Shown: positions 7,326 through 17,500 of the stretch, in pieces
Position numbering within the stretch: position 1 is the first letter of the stretch
Layout: every line of letters begins with the position of its first letter
Assembly (NCBI GenBank): GCA_035693145.1
Contig: DASSHA010000071.1
Coordinates: forward strand, 1 to 42,785
From: DASSHA01 sp035693145
Lineage (GTDB): Bacteria; Chloroflexota; Limnocylindria; Limnocylindrales; CSP1-4
Direction of reading: 5' to 3'
DNA: 42,785 bases
Notes under the pieces: generated by a model
Database searches by the model: none
What the model was told of the DNA's origin: nothing
Seen by the model: the letters and a program-made list of their open reading frames with translations, nothing else
Made by a program: the position numbers and the translations under genes

Positions 7326-9080
7326 TTGGCGGAAGGGGACGCGACCGAGCCGAGGCAGTCCGACCGGGGCAAGACCGTGCACGGCGAACCGGCGAACGCC
7401 GGACACCGCGTCCTTGCGCCCGACGACGCCGAGGTCGAGGCGTATCTCGAGGCCGCGCTCCACGCGCCGGCGCCGGAGCGCGCCGCCGAGGGGCACGCGG
7501 GACCGGCGGAGCCGGACACCGTCGTCGTCCTCGACTTCGGATCCCAGTACGCGCAGCTGATCGCGCGCCGGATCCGCGAGCTCAACGTCTATTCGGAGCT
7601 CCTGCCGTTCGACACGCCGTGGGCCGAGATCGAGCGACGGCGCCCGCGTGCGATCGTCCTGTCGGGCGGCCCGAGCTCGGTCTACGACGATGGCGCGCCG
7701 CGGCCGGACCCCGCCATCTGGAGCGGGCGCGTCCCCGTGCTGGGGATCTGCTACGGCCTCCAGCTCATGGCCCACGAGCTGGGCGGCGACGTCGTCCCGG
7801 CAACGAAGCGCGAATACGGGCCGGCGACGATCCAGGTGACGACCGCCGACGGACTGTTCCACGGCGTGGAGCGCGAGCAGCCCGTCTGGATGAGCCATGG
7901 CGATTCGATCGTCCGGCCGCCGGCCGGGTTCGTCGCGACAGCGCAGACGGACTCGACGCCGTACGCGGCTCTCGTCGACCCGGCCCGCGGGCTGTACGGC
8001 ATCCAGTTCCACCCCGAGGTCGCCCACACGCCCCGCGGGCGCGACATCCTTCGCAACTTCGTCATCCGGATCGCCGGCGCGCGACCCACCTGGACGGCCG
8101 CGAGCTTCATCGAAACGACCGTGGCCGAGATCCGGGCGCGCGTCGACGCTCATGCCCACGCGAGCGGCTCGGACGGACGGGTCATCTGCGCGCTCTCGGG
8201 CGGCGTCGATTCGGCCGTCGCGGCGACGCTCGTCCACCGGGCCGTCGGCGATCGGCTGACCTGCATCTACGTCGACCACGGGCTCATGCGGAAGAAGGAG
8301 TCCGAGCTCCTGCGCGAGACGTTCGAGCGCAACCTCGGGATGCAGCTCGTCATGGTCGACGCGCGCGAGCGGTTCCTGTCGCGCCTCGCCGGCGTCGTCG
8401 ATCCCGAGCAGAAGCGGCGGATCATCGGCGACGAGTTCATCCGCGTCTTCGAGGAGGAGGCCGGCCGGCTCCAGGCGAGCGGCTCGATCGACTTCCTGAC
8501 CCAGGGCACGCTCTACCCGGACGTCATCGAATCGACGGCGCCGGAGACGAAGGCCGCCCAGAAGATCAAGACCCACCACAACGTGGGCGGCCTGCCCGCG
8601 GACCTGCGGTTCAAGCTGATCGAGCCGCTGCGCTACCTGTTCAAGGACGAGGTGCGAGCGGTTGGGCTCGAGCTCGGGCTGCCCGAGGCGATGGTCCACC
8701 GCCAGCCCTTCCCGGGTCCGGGGCTCGCGATCCGGATCATCGGCGAAGTGACGGCGGAGCGGCTCGAGACGCTTCGCGAGGCGGACTGGATCGTGATCGA
8801 CGAGATCAAGGCGGCACGCCTGTACCGCTCCCTCTGGCAGTCGTTCGCGATCCTCACGCCGGTTCGGAGCGTCGGCGTCATGGGCGACGGCCGGACGTAC
8901 GCCAACGTGGTCGCCATCCGGGCGGTCACGTCGGAGGACGGGATGACCGCCGACTGGGCGAAGCTCCCGTACGACGTGCTCGGCAGGATCTCATCCCGGA
9001 TCGTCAACGAGGTCGCCGGCGTCAACCGGGTCGTCTACGACATCTCGTCGAAGCCGCCCGCCACGATCGAATGGGAGTGA
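7326..9080 (+). CDS. guaA: GMP synthase (glutamine-hydrolysing)
   Basis: Converts XMP to GMP using ATP and glutamine. Domains in order: a non-conserved acidic extension (1-63), a class I glutamine amidotransferase (64-250) with VVLDFGSQYAQLIARRIRE, nucleophile Cys142 in GICYGLQL and His229/Glu231 in QFHPEV, then the ATP pyrophosphatase domain with SGGVDS (291-296), and a dimerisation domain ending KPPATIEWE. The total is 584 residues against the usual 510-525; the difference is the N-terminal extension. TTG 7326 is chosen for its GGAGGG and upstream -10 box. A start closer to residue 60 would restore normal length but has no visible ribosome site. Confidence 0.96.
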   Translation: MAEGDATEPRQSDRGKTVHGEPANAGHRVLAPDDAEVEAYLEAALHAPAPERAAEGHAGPAEPDTVVVLDFGSQYAQLIARRIRELNVYSELLPFDTPWAEIERRRPRAIVLSGGPSSVYDDGAPRPDPAIWSGRVPVLGICYGLQLMAHELGGDVVPATKREYGPATIQVTTADGLFHGVEREQPVWMSHGDSIVRPPAGFVATAQTDSTPYAALVDPARGLYGIQFHPEVAHTPRGRDILRNFVIRIAGARPTWTAASFIETTVAEIRARVDAHAHASGSDGRVICALSGGVDSAVAATLVHRAVGDRLTCIYVDHGLMRKKESELLRETFERNLGMQLVMVDARERFLSRLAGVVDPEQKRRIIGDEFIRVFEEEAGRLQASGSIDFLTQGTLYPDVIESTAPETKAAQKIKTHHNVGGLPADLRFKLIEPLRYLFKDEVRAVGLELGLPEAMVHRQPFPGPGLAIRIIGEVTAERLETLREADWIVIDEIKAARLYRSLWQSFAILTPVRSVGVMGDGRTYANVVAIRAVTSEDGMTADWAKLPYDVLGRISSRIVNEVAGVNRVVYDISSKPPATIEWE

Positions 9081-9125
9081 CGGCTCGTAGCCCGAACGGG
9101 GGGTTCGCGGCCGCGCGCAGGGCGC

Positions 9126-9131
9126 TAGAGT
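9126..9131 (+). promoter_or_regulatory. -10 box of the zinc-ribbon gene (leaderless)
   Basis: TAGAGT ends 7 nt before ATG 9139; no Shine-Dalgarno sequence is present. Confidence 0.5.
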
Positions 9132-9138
9132 TCGGCGC

Positions 9139-9714
9139 ATGACGGAGTCCGTCGGCACCGCCTCGATCTGCCCGTGGTGCTCGGCCGAGGTGCCTGCGGG
9201 TCGGGCGGCATGCCCGGCATGCGGCGCGAACCTCGTCGAGACCGGCGAATCCGCCGTTCCCGGATTGACCGCGATCGACGCCGAGGCCGTCCTGCGCAAC
9301 GTTCGCGCGACCGTCGCGCCGCCGCGACGCAACCGGATCCTCTCGCTCATCACGGGCGAGATCGCGGACGAGGACCTCGCCCCGTCCGGCAGCCCGACGG
9401 CCCTCGCGCCGCCACCGCCGGAGGTTCGCCGCGAGATGCTGCGGATGGAGATCGCGGCAGAGCTCTCGAACCTGAACGCCGAGGCGGACGCCATCGCGGC
9501 CGACGAGGCCGTGGACGGCACTCGAACCGACGGCACCTCCCCAGCCGACGGCGCGGAGGCGGGAGTCGACGCCCCGACAGCTGCTGCTGAGGCGGCCGCT
9601 GCGGAGGCGACCGCTGCTGAGGCGACCGCCGCTGACCCGACCGCCGCGGACCCGACCGCCGCGGACCCGACTGCGGCTGACCCGACCGATGCGGACTCCG
9701 ACCCCGCTCGCTGA
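9139..9714 (+). CDS. Zinc-ribbon protein with Ala/Thr/Asp-rich repeat tail
   Basis: 191 residues, no known function. The N-terminus has a four-cysteine zinc ribbon, CPWC at 12-15 and CPAC at 27-30 (CPWCSAEVPAGRAACPACG). A basic stretch (PPRRNRILSLITGEIADEDL) and a helical segment around EVRREMLRMEIAAELSNLNAEAD follow. The last 60 residues are low-complexity TAADP repeats encoded by 15-bp units. There is no membrane segment or signal peptide. The ribbon resembles that of the membrane protein encoded at 18790. A role in protein-protein contacts is plausible but not shown. Confidence 0.75.
   Translation: MTESVGTASICPWCSAEVPAGRAACPACGANLVETGESAVPGLTAIDAEAVLRNVRATVAPPRRNRILSLITGEIADEDLAPSGSPTALAPPPPEVRREMLRMEIAAELSNLNAEADAIAADEAVDGTRTDGTSPADGAEAGVDAPTAAAEAAAAEATAAEATAADPTAADPTAADPTAADPTDADSDPAR
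9607..9696 (+). repeat. Six 15-bp tandem units in the zinc-ribbon gene
   Basis: Six in-frame 15-bp units close to CCGACCGCCGCGGAC, coding TAADP or TAAEA. Units at 9637-9651 and 9652-9666 are identical, which suggests recent slippage or unequal exchange. Confidence 0.85.
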
Positions 9715-9717
9715 GGG

Positions 9718-9741
9718 CGCTCGCCCCCGGAGGCGGGTGCG
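9718..9741. terminator. Hairpin between convergent zinc-ribbon and MFS genes
   Basis: CGC-T-CGCC, loop CCCGGA, GGCG-GGT-GCG forms two short helices around an internal loop in the 48-bp gap between convergent gene ends. There is no U-tract. Confidence 0.3.
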
Positions 9742-9762
9742 GTGACACTGCGCGGCTCGACC

Positions 9763-11121
9763 TCAGGCGGCGACCTCGTCGCGCGCGGCTGACCCGGTGC
9801 CCCTCGCCGCCCGCAGCGAGGCAGAGAACGCGGCGCCGAGCGCGGCGACGACGAGGCCCACGCCCATCAGCCGCAGCGTCGTTGCGCCGCCGACGGCGTC
9901 GAGCAGGATCCCGGCCGCCGCCGCCCCCGCCGGCTGAAGCCCGATCGAGATCATCCGCGTCGTCGCGCCGACTCGGCCGAGCAGGGCGTCGGGTGTGGAC
10001 GACGCCCGGATCGTGACGTACGAGACGAGGACGAGGGTGTTTGCGATCCCGGCCACGAATCCGAGGACGGCGACCGCCTCTGCCGGCACGACGAGCGTCA
10101 GGGCGACGACCACGAGCCCGACGACGATCCCGCCGCCGACCAGCAGGCGCCCGAGGCTGCCTCGGGTCAGTCGCGCGGCGACGAGAGCCCCGATGAGCGT
10201 GCCGAGGCTGTAGGCCGAGATGACCAGCCCGAACGCGTCGGGCCCCTGCCGCCGTTCGGCCTCGATCAGGAACGTCAGGCTCGGGATGAGTCCCGCGGTG
10301 AGGATCCCGACGACGCCCCAGTACGCGAGGGTCACGCGAAGCAGGCGGTGATCGCGAACGAAGGTCAGACCTTCGCGGATGTCGGCCATGAGGTGCTGCG
10401 GGCCGAGCGTCCGCTCTGCCCGGAGTGGTGTCCGGACGAAGAGGAGCGCGACCGCGGAGATGACGAACGAGACGGCGTCGATCGCGAGCGTGGCCGGCGC
10501 GCCGATCCTGGACACCAGCAGGCCGGCGACCCCCGGCCCGACGATGAAGCCGATGGCGAAGATGGCCTCCATGTACGAGCTCGCGGGCCCGATCAGCTCG
10601 CGGCCGACGAGCCGGGGGATCGCTCCCGTCCAGGCGGCCATGAACAGGACGCGAAGCACGTTGATCGGGACGACGACGGCGACGATCACCGCGATGGTCG
10701 GAATGCCGACGAGCGCCGACAGCGGAATGAGCGCCGTCAGCACCGCCCGGCCGAGGTCGGCCGCGATCATCATCCGGCGTCGGTCCCAGCGGTCCGCGAG
10801 GGCGCCAGCCGGGAGGCCCACGACGAGATCGGGCAGGCCCTGGAGTGCCGCGACGACGCCGAGCAGCGTCCCCGAGCCAGTGAGCGCAAGGACGAGCAGC
10901 GGCAGCGCCGTGAACGTGACCGCGTCCCCGACCGCGGATGCGCCCTCGCCAAAGGCGATGATCCGGAAGTCGCGCAGCGCCCAGGGCGACGCGTGCGCCG
11001 CGGCGGCGGGGGTCTTGCCGACGGTGTGCGAGGGCAGCTCGAGTGCAGCCGGAAGGCCGCCGACGAGCTCCTCCTCGATGCGGTTCTCGGGTTCGGGATC
11101 GCCGGTCCGCTGCTCGGTCAC
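9763..11121 (-). CDS. MFS exporter (MFS_3 / EntS-like)
   Basis: A 452-residue transporter with about 12 membrane segments after a 45-residue cytosolic N-terminus. The conserved loop 2-3 motif is GLPAGALADRWDRRRMMIAADL, the usual GxxADRxxRR signature, and the two halves are separated by a cytosolic loop containing HLMADIREGLTFVRDHRLLR. This arrangement is typical of the enterobactin-exporter-like MFS_3 group; the substrate is unknown. GTG 11121 has GGCGAG directly before it. The gene is divergent from a small hypothetical gene and convergent with the zinc-ribbon gene. Confidence 0.85.
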   Translation of the reverse strand: MTEQRTGDPEPENRIEEELVGGLPAALELPSHTVGKTPAAAAHASPWALRDFRIIAFGEGASAVGDAVTFTALPLLVLALTGSGTLLGVVAALQGLPDLVVGLPAGALADRWDRRRMMIAADLGRAVLTALIPLSALVGIPTIAVIVAVVVPINVLRVLFMAAWTGAIPRLVGRELIGPASSYMEAIFAIGFIVGPGVAGLLVSRIGAPATLAIDAVSFVISAVALLFVRTPLRAERTLGPQHLMADIREGLTFVRDHRLLRVTLAYWGVVGILTAGLIPSLTFLIEAERRQGPDAFGLVISAYSLGTLIGALVAARLTRGSLGRLLVGGGIVVGLVVVALTLVVPAEAVAVLGFVAGIANTLVLVSYVTIRASSTPDALLGRVGATTRMISIGLQPAGAAAAGILLDAVGGATTLRLMGVGLVVAALGAAFSASLRAARGTGSAARDEVAA

Positions 11122-11158
11122 CTCGCCATGATCGCAACAGTGGTCGCGCGGAGCGTCC

Positions 11159-11164
11159 TATCCT
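11159..11164 (+). promoter_or_regulatory. -10 box of the 11171 gene (leaderless)
   Basis: TATCCT ends 6 nt before ATG 11171. No Shine-Dalgarno sequence is present. Confidence 0.5.
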
Positions 11165-11170
11165 CGATCA

Positions 11171-11629
11171 ATGCCCGAACGCCTGCCCTCGCCGGGTCCC
11201 TCGTTCCTGCGCGAGCACGCGGTCACGATCGGCGAGCGGTCGCTGCGGGCCGGCATGAGCCGCCCGTCCTCGACCGACGACGGCTGGTGGCTGGCGCTCA
11301 TGTGGGTCGCCGACGAGGATGGCATCGCGTCGTGGCGCGAGCTCGCGCCACGGGCCGGACCGCCGCCGGATCCGCCGATCGTCCGGCTCGGGCCGATCTT
11401 CTCCGGCGGCCTGTCGGGTCTCATCCTCGAGGAGGCCGGCCGGCTCTCGATTCGGCTCGCTCCGATCGCTGCGCCCGACGACCCGAACCAGCCGTGGCGG
11501 TCGCCGGCGGCCCTTCGCGCCGCATTCAAGTTCGAGCCCGCGCGGGTTGCGACGCTTCGACCGAACGAGCTCGCGGAGACCGTCCTCAGCGCGTTTCGCC
11601 AGTCGATCGAGACGATCGCGCGGCGGTAG
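11171..11629 (+). CDS. Hypothetical protein
   Basis: 152 residues, not recognised. It appears cytosolic: no signal peptide, no membrane segment, no cysteine. Features are a Trp-rich stretch (DDGWWLALMWVADEDGIASW), a proline run (GPPPDPPIVRLGPIFSGG) and a C-terminal helix (ELAETVLSAFRQSIETIARR). The codon pattern and a leaderless promoter box support expression. Its 3' end overlaps that of the minus-strand DUF3566-like gene by 44 bp, an antisense arrangement that may matter for both messages. Confidence 0.65.
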   Translation: MPERLPSPGPSFLREHAVTIGERSLRAGMSRPSSTDDGWWLALMWVADEDGIASWRELAPRAGPPPDPPIVRLGPIFSGGLSGLILEEAGRLSIRLAPIAAPDDPNQPWRSPAALRAAFKFEPARVATLRPNELAETVLSAFRQSIETIARR

Positions 11630-12122
11630 CGCCGGCGCTCGCGGCGGTGGGGGCCGCGGCCTCCGCGGGCTGCCCTTGTTCGTCCTCGACGGGAGGCTTC
11701 TCGGGCCGGTCGAGCGCGACGACGACCGAGGCATGCCCGCCGGTCGAGTTGTAGGCCGCGGCGAGGATCGCGCCGACGAACGCGAGCACGATGGCTCCCG
11801 CGGCCGCCGTCGCGAGCGCCGCCGCCGGGATGACGAGCATCCAGTTCGCGCTGATCGAGCGGAGGACGCCGACCTGGTCGCCGAACGGCAGCAGGTTGCG
11901 GGCGATCCCGAGCGTGAACGCGAGGTCGCGCTGCCAGCCCAGGACGGCCCCGGCGAGCCAGGCGATGAACGCGCCGATCGGCGCTCCGACGAGCAGGCCC
12001 AAGGCGAACCCGGCCCATGCGCCGGCTCGCATCGACGCGGCGACCGAGACGTGGACGAGCCGACCGCGAACGGCCGAACCTGCCGCAAGGGCGCCGTCGG
12101 ACGTCCGGCGTCGTCGCCTCAC
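11586..12122 (-). CDS. DUF3566-like membrane protein
   Basis: 178 residues: a basic N-terminus (VRRRRR), a first membrane helix region (35-60), a central loop with FGDQVGVLRSISANW, a second hydrophobic region (about 95-125) ending AAAYNSTGGHASVVV, and an Ala/Pro/Glu-rich tail. The pattern of helices and the terminal YN...GG...V segment resembles DUF3566 proteins of actinobacteria, whose function is unknown. GTG 12122 overlaps the TGA of the upstream GH2 gene by 4 bp, so the two are probably translated together. Confidence 0.6.
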   Translation of the reverse strand: MRRRRRTSDGALAAGSAVRGRLVHVSVAASMRAGAWAGFALGLLVGAPIGAFIAWLAGAVLGWQRDLAFTLGIARNLLPFGDQVGVLRSISANWMLVIPAAALATAAAGAIVLAFVGAILAAAYNSTGGHASVVVALDRPEKPPVEDEQGQPAEAAAPTAASAGATAARSSRSTGETR

Positions 12123-14392
12123 GAGACGAGCGCTCGACGCGCCGGCTGCGTCCGCCGATGGCCGCGCGCCGTGAGCAGCGCGACGATCGCCAGCGGGCCG
12201 CCGAGCCCGATCGCCAGCGTCAGCAGGAGGGCCGCCAGCATCGGCGGCTCGTCGACCGCTTCGCGGCCCGGCTGGCGCGGCGGCTGGCGGACGACGGGCG
12301 GCGGCTGGTCGAGGGCGGCGAAGCGCGCGCCGAGCACGGCGGCGACGGGCCGCGGCGTGCCGTCCGGTGCGAAGAGGCCGAAGCGTTCGATCGTCAGCCC
12401 CGGGCGCGAGGTGAGGTAGTCGTCGAGCGACCACCAGACGAGCGAGCCGACGAACCCGCCCTCGATGGTGTCGCGCCGTGGCGCCACCGCCGCTTCGGTC
12501 GCTCGGAAGATCCGCGTCTGCTCGGCCTCGTCGGCGGGCGTGTCGGCCCAGTGTCCGAACTCGAGGATCATCACCGGCTTCTTCGGGTAGCGGGCATGCG
12601 CGGCGTCGAGCGCTGCTGCCGTGTCCGCATCCGGATCGACGCCGTAGAAGACCCCGAAGTACGAGGTGATCCCGACGACGTCGAGCGGATCGCTCGTTCC
12701 GTCGGCGGCGTCGAAGCCATAGGCCGCCTGCCCGGTGAGCCGCGTCCCGTCGACGTCCCGGTCGACGTCCCGGAGCGCCGCGAGCGCCGCCGTCCGTTCG
12801 TCGCCGCCGGTCGATTCGTTCGACAGGCCGTGGAACAGCACCGACGGCCGGTTCATGTCACGGAGGGCCATCTCGGTCAGGAGCTGCGCCGCGACGCCGC
12901 GTGTCCGTGCGGCGTCGAACGTCAGCGGCGTGAAGTGATAGAGCGGGATCTCCTCCCAGATCGCGATGCCGAGCCGGTCCGCGAGGCGCAGGAGGTTCGC
13001 ATCCGCCGGTTCGTGGCCGGCTCGGATGAAGTTCGCATTGACCGACATCGCCCGCCGGAGCTGCGCGAGGGCATCCGCTGCGGTCGACAGCGGCGCGCCC
13101 TGCGGCGCGATCGTGGACGTCGAGCCCGCGGCCGCCGGCTCGAGGACCTCGTCGTGGACCGCGGCGCCCACGAGGCTGACGGCCCGACCGTTCAGCAGCA
13201 GCCTCGGCGCCGTGGGATCGACCGCGATCCGACGCAGCCCGAACGTCTCCATCAGGCTGTCGGTTCCGCCGGCCGGTCGGTCGACCGTCACTCGGAGGAC
13301 ATACAGGCTGGGCCGCCCCAGGTCCCAGAGCGCCGGGTCGGGGATGAGCAGGCTCGTCGTCACGACGGCCGCCGACCGCGCCCGGATGGTCGGGCTGGCG
13401 AGCGTCGCGCTCGTGACCGTCGGTCGTTCGGGCACCGGGAGACGGCCAACTGCCGGCTCCGGACGTCCGCCGATCTCGGCAGGCGGCAGCCGCGGGTTCG
13501 ATGGCACCGCCGGCAGCGGCGGCAGGAGCGACGCCGGGTCGGGGTCCAGCAGGTTCGCCGGCGTCAGGTTCGCGGCATAGACGTCGAGTTGGACGGCGGG
13601 CGCGACGGGTCCGTCGGTCCGGTTTTCGATGACGACGGAGACGTCGGCACCGTCGAGGTGGGGGACGACGTCGGCCCGGGCGGCGCGGACCGGATCGCTC
13701 GCCTCGAGCCAGACGGAGCCCGTCAGGCCGGCGTAGCTCCACCAGTCGAGCAGGCCCCATGGAACGGTGTCGACCCGGGTGCCGAGATCAGGCTCGTCCA
13801 CGCGGACGGCGAGGACGTTGTCGCGGCCGGGGGCGAGCGCCGCCGTTGCGTCGAAGGCGAAGGGCGTCGCGCCACCTTCGTGGGCCCCGAGGTACGTCCC
13901 GTTCAGCCAGACGTCGACAACGTAGTTCGCGGCCTCGAACTTGAGCGTGACGGAGCGGCCATCCCACGTGGCGGGAACGTCGACGTGGCGTCGATACCAC
14001 GCGCCGCCGACGGGTGCGCGCGGCGGCGGGTCGAGCATGCCGGGCACCGGGACGGTGTCCCAGGTCGAATCGTCGAACGCGGTTGCCTGCCGCCCGCCAG
14101 CCTCGCGCTCGATCGCGGCCAGCGCCTGCGCCCGGTCGGTCAGCGAAAGGTCGCCGTCGAGGCTCGCATCCTCGACCCGCCACGGGCCGTCGAGATCGAT
14201 GCGCGGGCGCGGTTGCCGCTCGAACGACGGGACCGCGATCCCATGCTCGACGGCGACGCGGCCGCCGGTCGTATCGACGAACGACAACGCCGGCCGCAGC
14301 GTGCCGAGGGTCGTAGATGGGAGACAGCCACCGAGCACCGAACCGAGGGCGGCGAGGACGACCGTCGCCGCGAGGGCCTGGCGAGCCGGCAC
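12119..14392 (-). CDS. Glycoside hydrolase family 2 lipoprotein
   Basis: A 757-residue extracytoplasmic beta-glycosidase. The signal peptide ends in a lipobox (LGGC, Cys23). A jelly-roll sugar-binding domain (about 60-235; WYRRHVDVPATW, VWLNGTYLGAHEGG) is followed by an Ig-like domain (about 235-395) and a TIM barrel (395-690). The catalytic acid/base is Glu526 in HGLSNES and the nucleophile Glu611 in VMILEFGHW, the GH2 pattern. The usual GH2 motif NFIRAGHEP (454-462) is also present. Unusually a C-terminal hydrophobic segment (719-742) could anchor the protein a second time. Substrate (galactoside, glucuronide or mannoside) cannot be fixed. GTG 14392 lies 6 nt after a -10 box. Confidence 0.88.
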   Translation of the reverse strand: MPARQALAATVVLAALGSVLGGCLPSTTLGTLRPALSFVDTTGGRVAVEHGIAVPSFERQPRPRIDLDGPWRVEDASLDGDLSLTDRAQALAAIEREAGGRQATAFDDSTWDTVPVPGMLDPPPRAPVGGAWYRRHVDVPATWDGRSVTLKFEAANYVVDVWLNGTYLGAHEGGATPFAFDATAALAPGRDNVLAVRVDEPDLGTRVDTVPWGLLDWWSYAGLTGSVWLEASDPVRAARADVVPHLDGADVSVVIENRTDGPVAPAVQLDVYAANLTPANLLDPDPASLLPPLPAVPSNPRLPPAEIGGRPEPAVGRLPVPERPTVTSATLASPTIRARSAAVVTTSLLIPDPALWDLGRPSLYVLRVTVDRPAGGTDSLMETFGLRRIAVDPTAPRLLLNGRAVSLVGAAVHDEVLEPAAAGSTSTIAPQGAPLSTAADALAQLRRAMSVNANFIRAGHEPADANLLRLADRLGIAIWEEIPLYHFTPLTFDAARTRGVAAQLLTEMALRDMNRPSVLFHGLSNESTGGDERTAALAALRDVDRDVDGTRLTGQAAYGFDAADGTSDPLDVVGITSYFGVFYGVDPDADTAAALDAAHARYPKKPVMILEFGHWADTPADEAEQTRIFRATEAAVAPRRDTIEGGFVGSLVWWSLDDYLTSRPGLTIERFGLFAPDGTPRPVAAVLGARFAALDQPPPVVRQPPRQPGREAVDEPPMLAALLLTLAIGLGGPLAIVALLTARGHRRTQPARRALVS

Positions 14393-14398
14393 GCCCGA

Positions 14399-14404
14399 AG
14401 TCTA
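14399..14404 (-). promoter_or_regulatory. -10 box of the GH2 gene (leaderless)
   Basis: TAGACT on the minus strand ends 6 nt before GTG 14392; no Shine-Dalgarno sequence is present. Confidence 0.55.
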
Positions 14405-14502
14405 GCGGCCGCCGGGCTGCCCACCGGCGGGCGCGCCGGGTCTGGTCGGGGCATCGCTCGCGGAACCAGCGATCGTTCGCGGCTCACGACGCTCGCGGGC
14501 TC

Positions 14503-14508
14503 TATGCT
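14503..14508 (+). promoter_or_regulatory. -10 box of the UPF0182 gene (leaderless)
   Basis: TATGCT ends 8 nt before ATG 14517; no Shine-Dalgarno sequence is present. About 100 bp separate it from the divergent GH2 promoter. Confidence 0.55.
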
Positions 14509-14516
14509 CGCCGCGG

Positions 14517-17500
14517 ATGCGTGATCTCTTCGACGACTTCATGGACGAGCTCCGGAAGCGGGAGCAGCGCGCGACGGGTGGTCCCCCGGATGCCGATGCT
14601 GACGCCGAAGGTGAGGCCGGCGCGGCGGCGGACGACGACGCCGAACGTCTCGAGCGCGTCCGGGCGCGCCGGCCGGGACGGGCAGGGGGAACCGGTGGGC
14701 CAGGTGGCCCGCGCGGGCGGCGTCCGGCGGCGTCGGGCGGCGGGTTCGGTCCGATGATGCGGACGGCCGCACCGCGACTCGCGCTCGCGGTCGCCTTCCT
14801 CGTCGTGCTGCTGCTCGTCGCGCTCGCCGGGTTCGGGGTCGACCTCTGGACGGACGCGATCTGGTACCGCAGCGTGGGCTTCGACGGCGTCTTCTGGACG
14901 CGACTCGGGACGCAGGTCCTCCTCTTCGTCGGCGCCGGCGCGCTCGGGTTGCTCGTCCTCGGCCTGAACGTCGTCCTCGCCGCGCGACTCGCTCGGCGGT
15001 ACCCGGGCGGCGGCGACGGCGGCGTGTTCCGACGCTGGAGCGACCGGATCGCCGAGGCGGCCCGCGACGCCAACACGGGCGGCTGGGACGGCAGCTGGGG
15101 CGGCCCGAGAGGCGCCGCTGGCGGGCGCTTCGGCGTCCCGCGGCCGGTGGGCGGAAGCGGACTCGAGGCGGAGATGCCGGATCCCACGCCGATCGGGCGG
15201 ATCGCGATCGCGGTCGTCGGGGTGCTCATCGTGCTCGGCCTCGCAGGCTCGGCCGCGAACGCCTGGGAGACCTTCCTGCTGTGGCGCAACCAGGTGCCGT
15301 TCGCGCCGGCCGGGGCGCCGGCGGTCACCGATCCCGTGTTCGGTCGCGACATCGGCTTCTTCCTGTTCGATCTCCCGTTCCTGCGGCTCGTCCAGTCGAT
15401 CGCCAACGGCCTCGTGCTCGGAAGCCTGATCCTCGCCGGCGCCCGCTACCTCCTCGCTGCCGCACGCGATGGGCTGGAGCTGGCAACCCCGATCCGGCTC
15501 CATCTGGCCATCCTCGCCGGTCTGTTCCTCATCTCGATCGCGGCCGGCTACCAGCTCGACAAGTTCGAGCTGTCGTACGCGCAGCACGGCGTCGCGGCCG
15601 GCGTCAGCTATGCGGACCAGGCCGCCCGCTTCCTCGCGCTCGACGTGCTGACCGCGATCGCCGCGATCGCGGCGGCGTTCCTCGTCGGGGGCGCCGCGAC
15701 GGGACTGGCCTGGCCGCTCGCAGGGGCCGTCGTCGTCTGGCTCGGCGCGTCGATCGTCCTCGGCGGGCTGTACCCGGAGGCGATCCAGCGCTTCGTCGTC
15801 TCACCGAACCCGTTCTCCAACGAGCAGCCCTACATCTCGAACAACATCGCGATGACGCGACTCGCCTACGGGCTGGACACCTGGGCGACGCGAGACTTCT
15901 CGGGCGAGGCGCCGCTCACGGCGGACAAGATCGCCGGCGAATCGGCGACGTTCCAGAACGCTCGCCTGTGGGACTACCGCCCCCTGGCCGACACGCTGTC
16001 GCAGCTCCAGAAGGTCCGCCAGTACTACGACTTCGTGGACGTCGACACGGACCGCTACCAGATCGGCGGAACCGAGCGCCAGGTCATGCTGTCGGCGCGC
16101 GAGCTCGCCAGCGATCAGATCCCGAACGCCGCGAACTGGCTGAACGAGCGGATCATCTACACCCACGGGATCGGGCTGGCGATGGTGCCGGTCAACGAGG
16201 TCGTCGGCCAGGGCCAGCCTCGGCTGTTCATCTACAACCTGCCGCCGGTCTCGGCGGCCGGCGCGCCGGCCGTCAGCGAGCCACGCATCTACTTCGGCGA
16301 GCGACCCACCGACTACGTCATCACGGGCGCCCGGCAGGCCGAGTTCGACTACCCGGCCGGCTTCTCGTCGCCGATCCCGCCGACCGTGGGTGGGACCGCC
16401 CCGCCCGCTGGGAGCGGCGCCCCGACGCCGGGGCCGACGGCGGCGCCGAGCGGCACGACACCGCCGGGCTCGTCGGATCAGGCGGTCGAGACGCGCTGGA
16501 CGGGCACGACCGGGATCCACCTCGACTCCACGCTCGGCCGACTCCTGTTCGCCTTCCGGTTCCGCGACCTCAACCTGCTCATCAGCGACCAGATCACGAA
16601 CCAGAGCCAGCTGCTCCTCCACCGCTCGCTGTCCGATCGGCTCGAACGGATCGCACCGTTTCTCAAGTTCGACAAGGATCCGTACCTGGTCGTCGGCGGA
16701 GACGGCCGGCTTGTCTGGATCCAGGACGCGTACACGACGAGCGACCGCTTCCCGCACGCGCAGCCGTACGACCAGTCGAAGCTTCCGGAGCAGAGCGGGC
16801 TCGCCGGCGAGGACTTCAACTACATCCGGAACAGCGTGAAGATCACCGTCGATGCGTACGACGGGACCACGACGTTCTATGAGGCCGACCCGACGGACCC
16901 CATCCTCCGCGCCTACGAGGGCGTCTTTCCGGGTCTCTTCCACCCGCTCGCCGAGATGCCGGCCGACCTGCAGGCGCACCTGCGGACGCCCGAGGAGCTG
17001 TTCGACGTCCAGACGAACGAGTACGGCCAGTACCACGTCACGAACCCGCTCGCGTTCTTCCAGCGCGAGGATGTCTGGACGGTCCCGACGGCGGCGACGA
17101 GCGCGCAGGTGCTTCCGCCGGAGCCCTACTACGTCGTCATGCGGATGCCCGACGAGCAGCAGGCCGAGTTCCTCCTGCTCCAGCCGATGATTCCCGCCAG
17201 CCGCCCGAACATGATCGCCTGGGTGGCCGCGCGAAACGACGGTGACGTCCGCGGGCAGGTCCGCGTCTACCACTTCCCGGCAGACACGACGATCTTCGGA
17301 CCCGCGCAGGTCGAGGCGCTGATCGACCAGGACCCGGTCATCAGCTCGCAGGTCAGCCTGTGGAACCAGGCAGGCTCGAAGGTCGTGCGCGGGAACCTCA
17401 TCGTCATCCCCGTCCGCGATTCGCTCCTCTACCTCCAGCCCGTCTACCTGCAGTCGACCGGCAGCTCGTTCCCGGCCTTCCAACGCATCGTCGTCGCGTC

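Noticed and set aside
7290..8699. 469-codon minus-strand frame opposite guaA
   Set aside because: Fully antisense to a highly conserved gene, and its product is Arg/Asp/Val low complexity without motifs.
12017..14524. 835-codon plus-strand frame opposite the GH2 gene
   Set aside because: Antisense of a GH2 lipoprotein with intact catalytic residues; the product is Arg/Asp/Glu-rich without domains.
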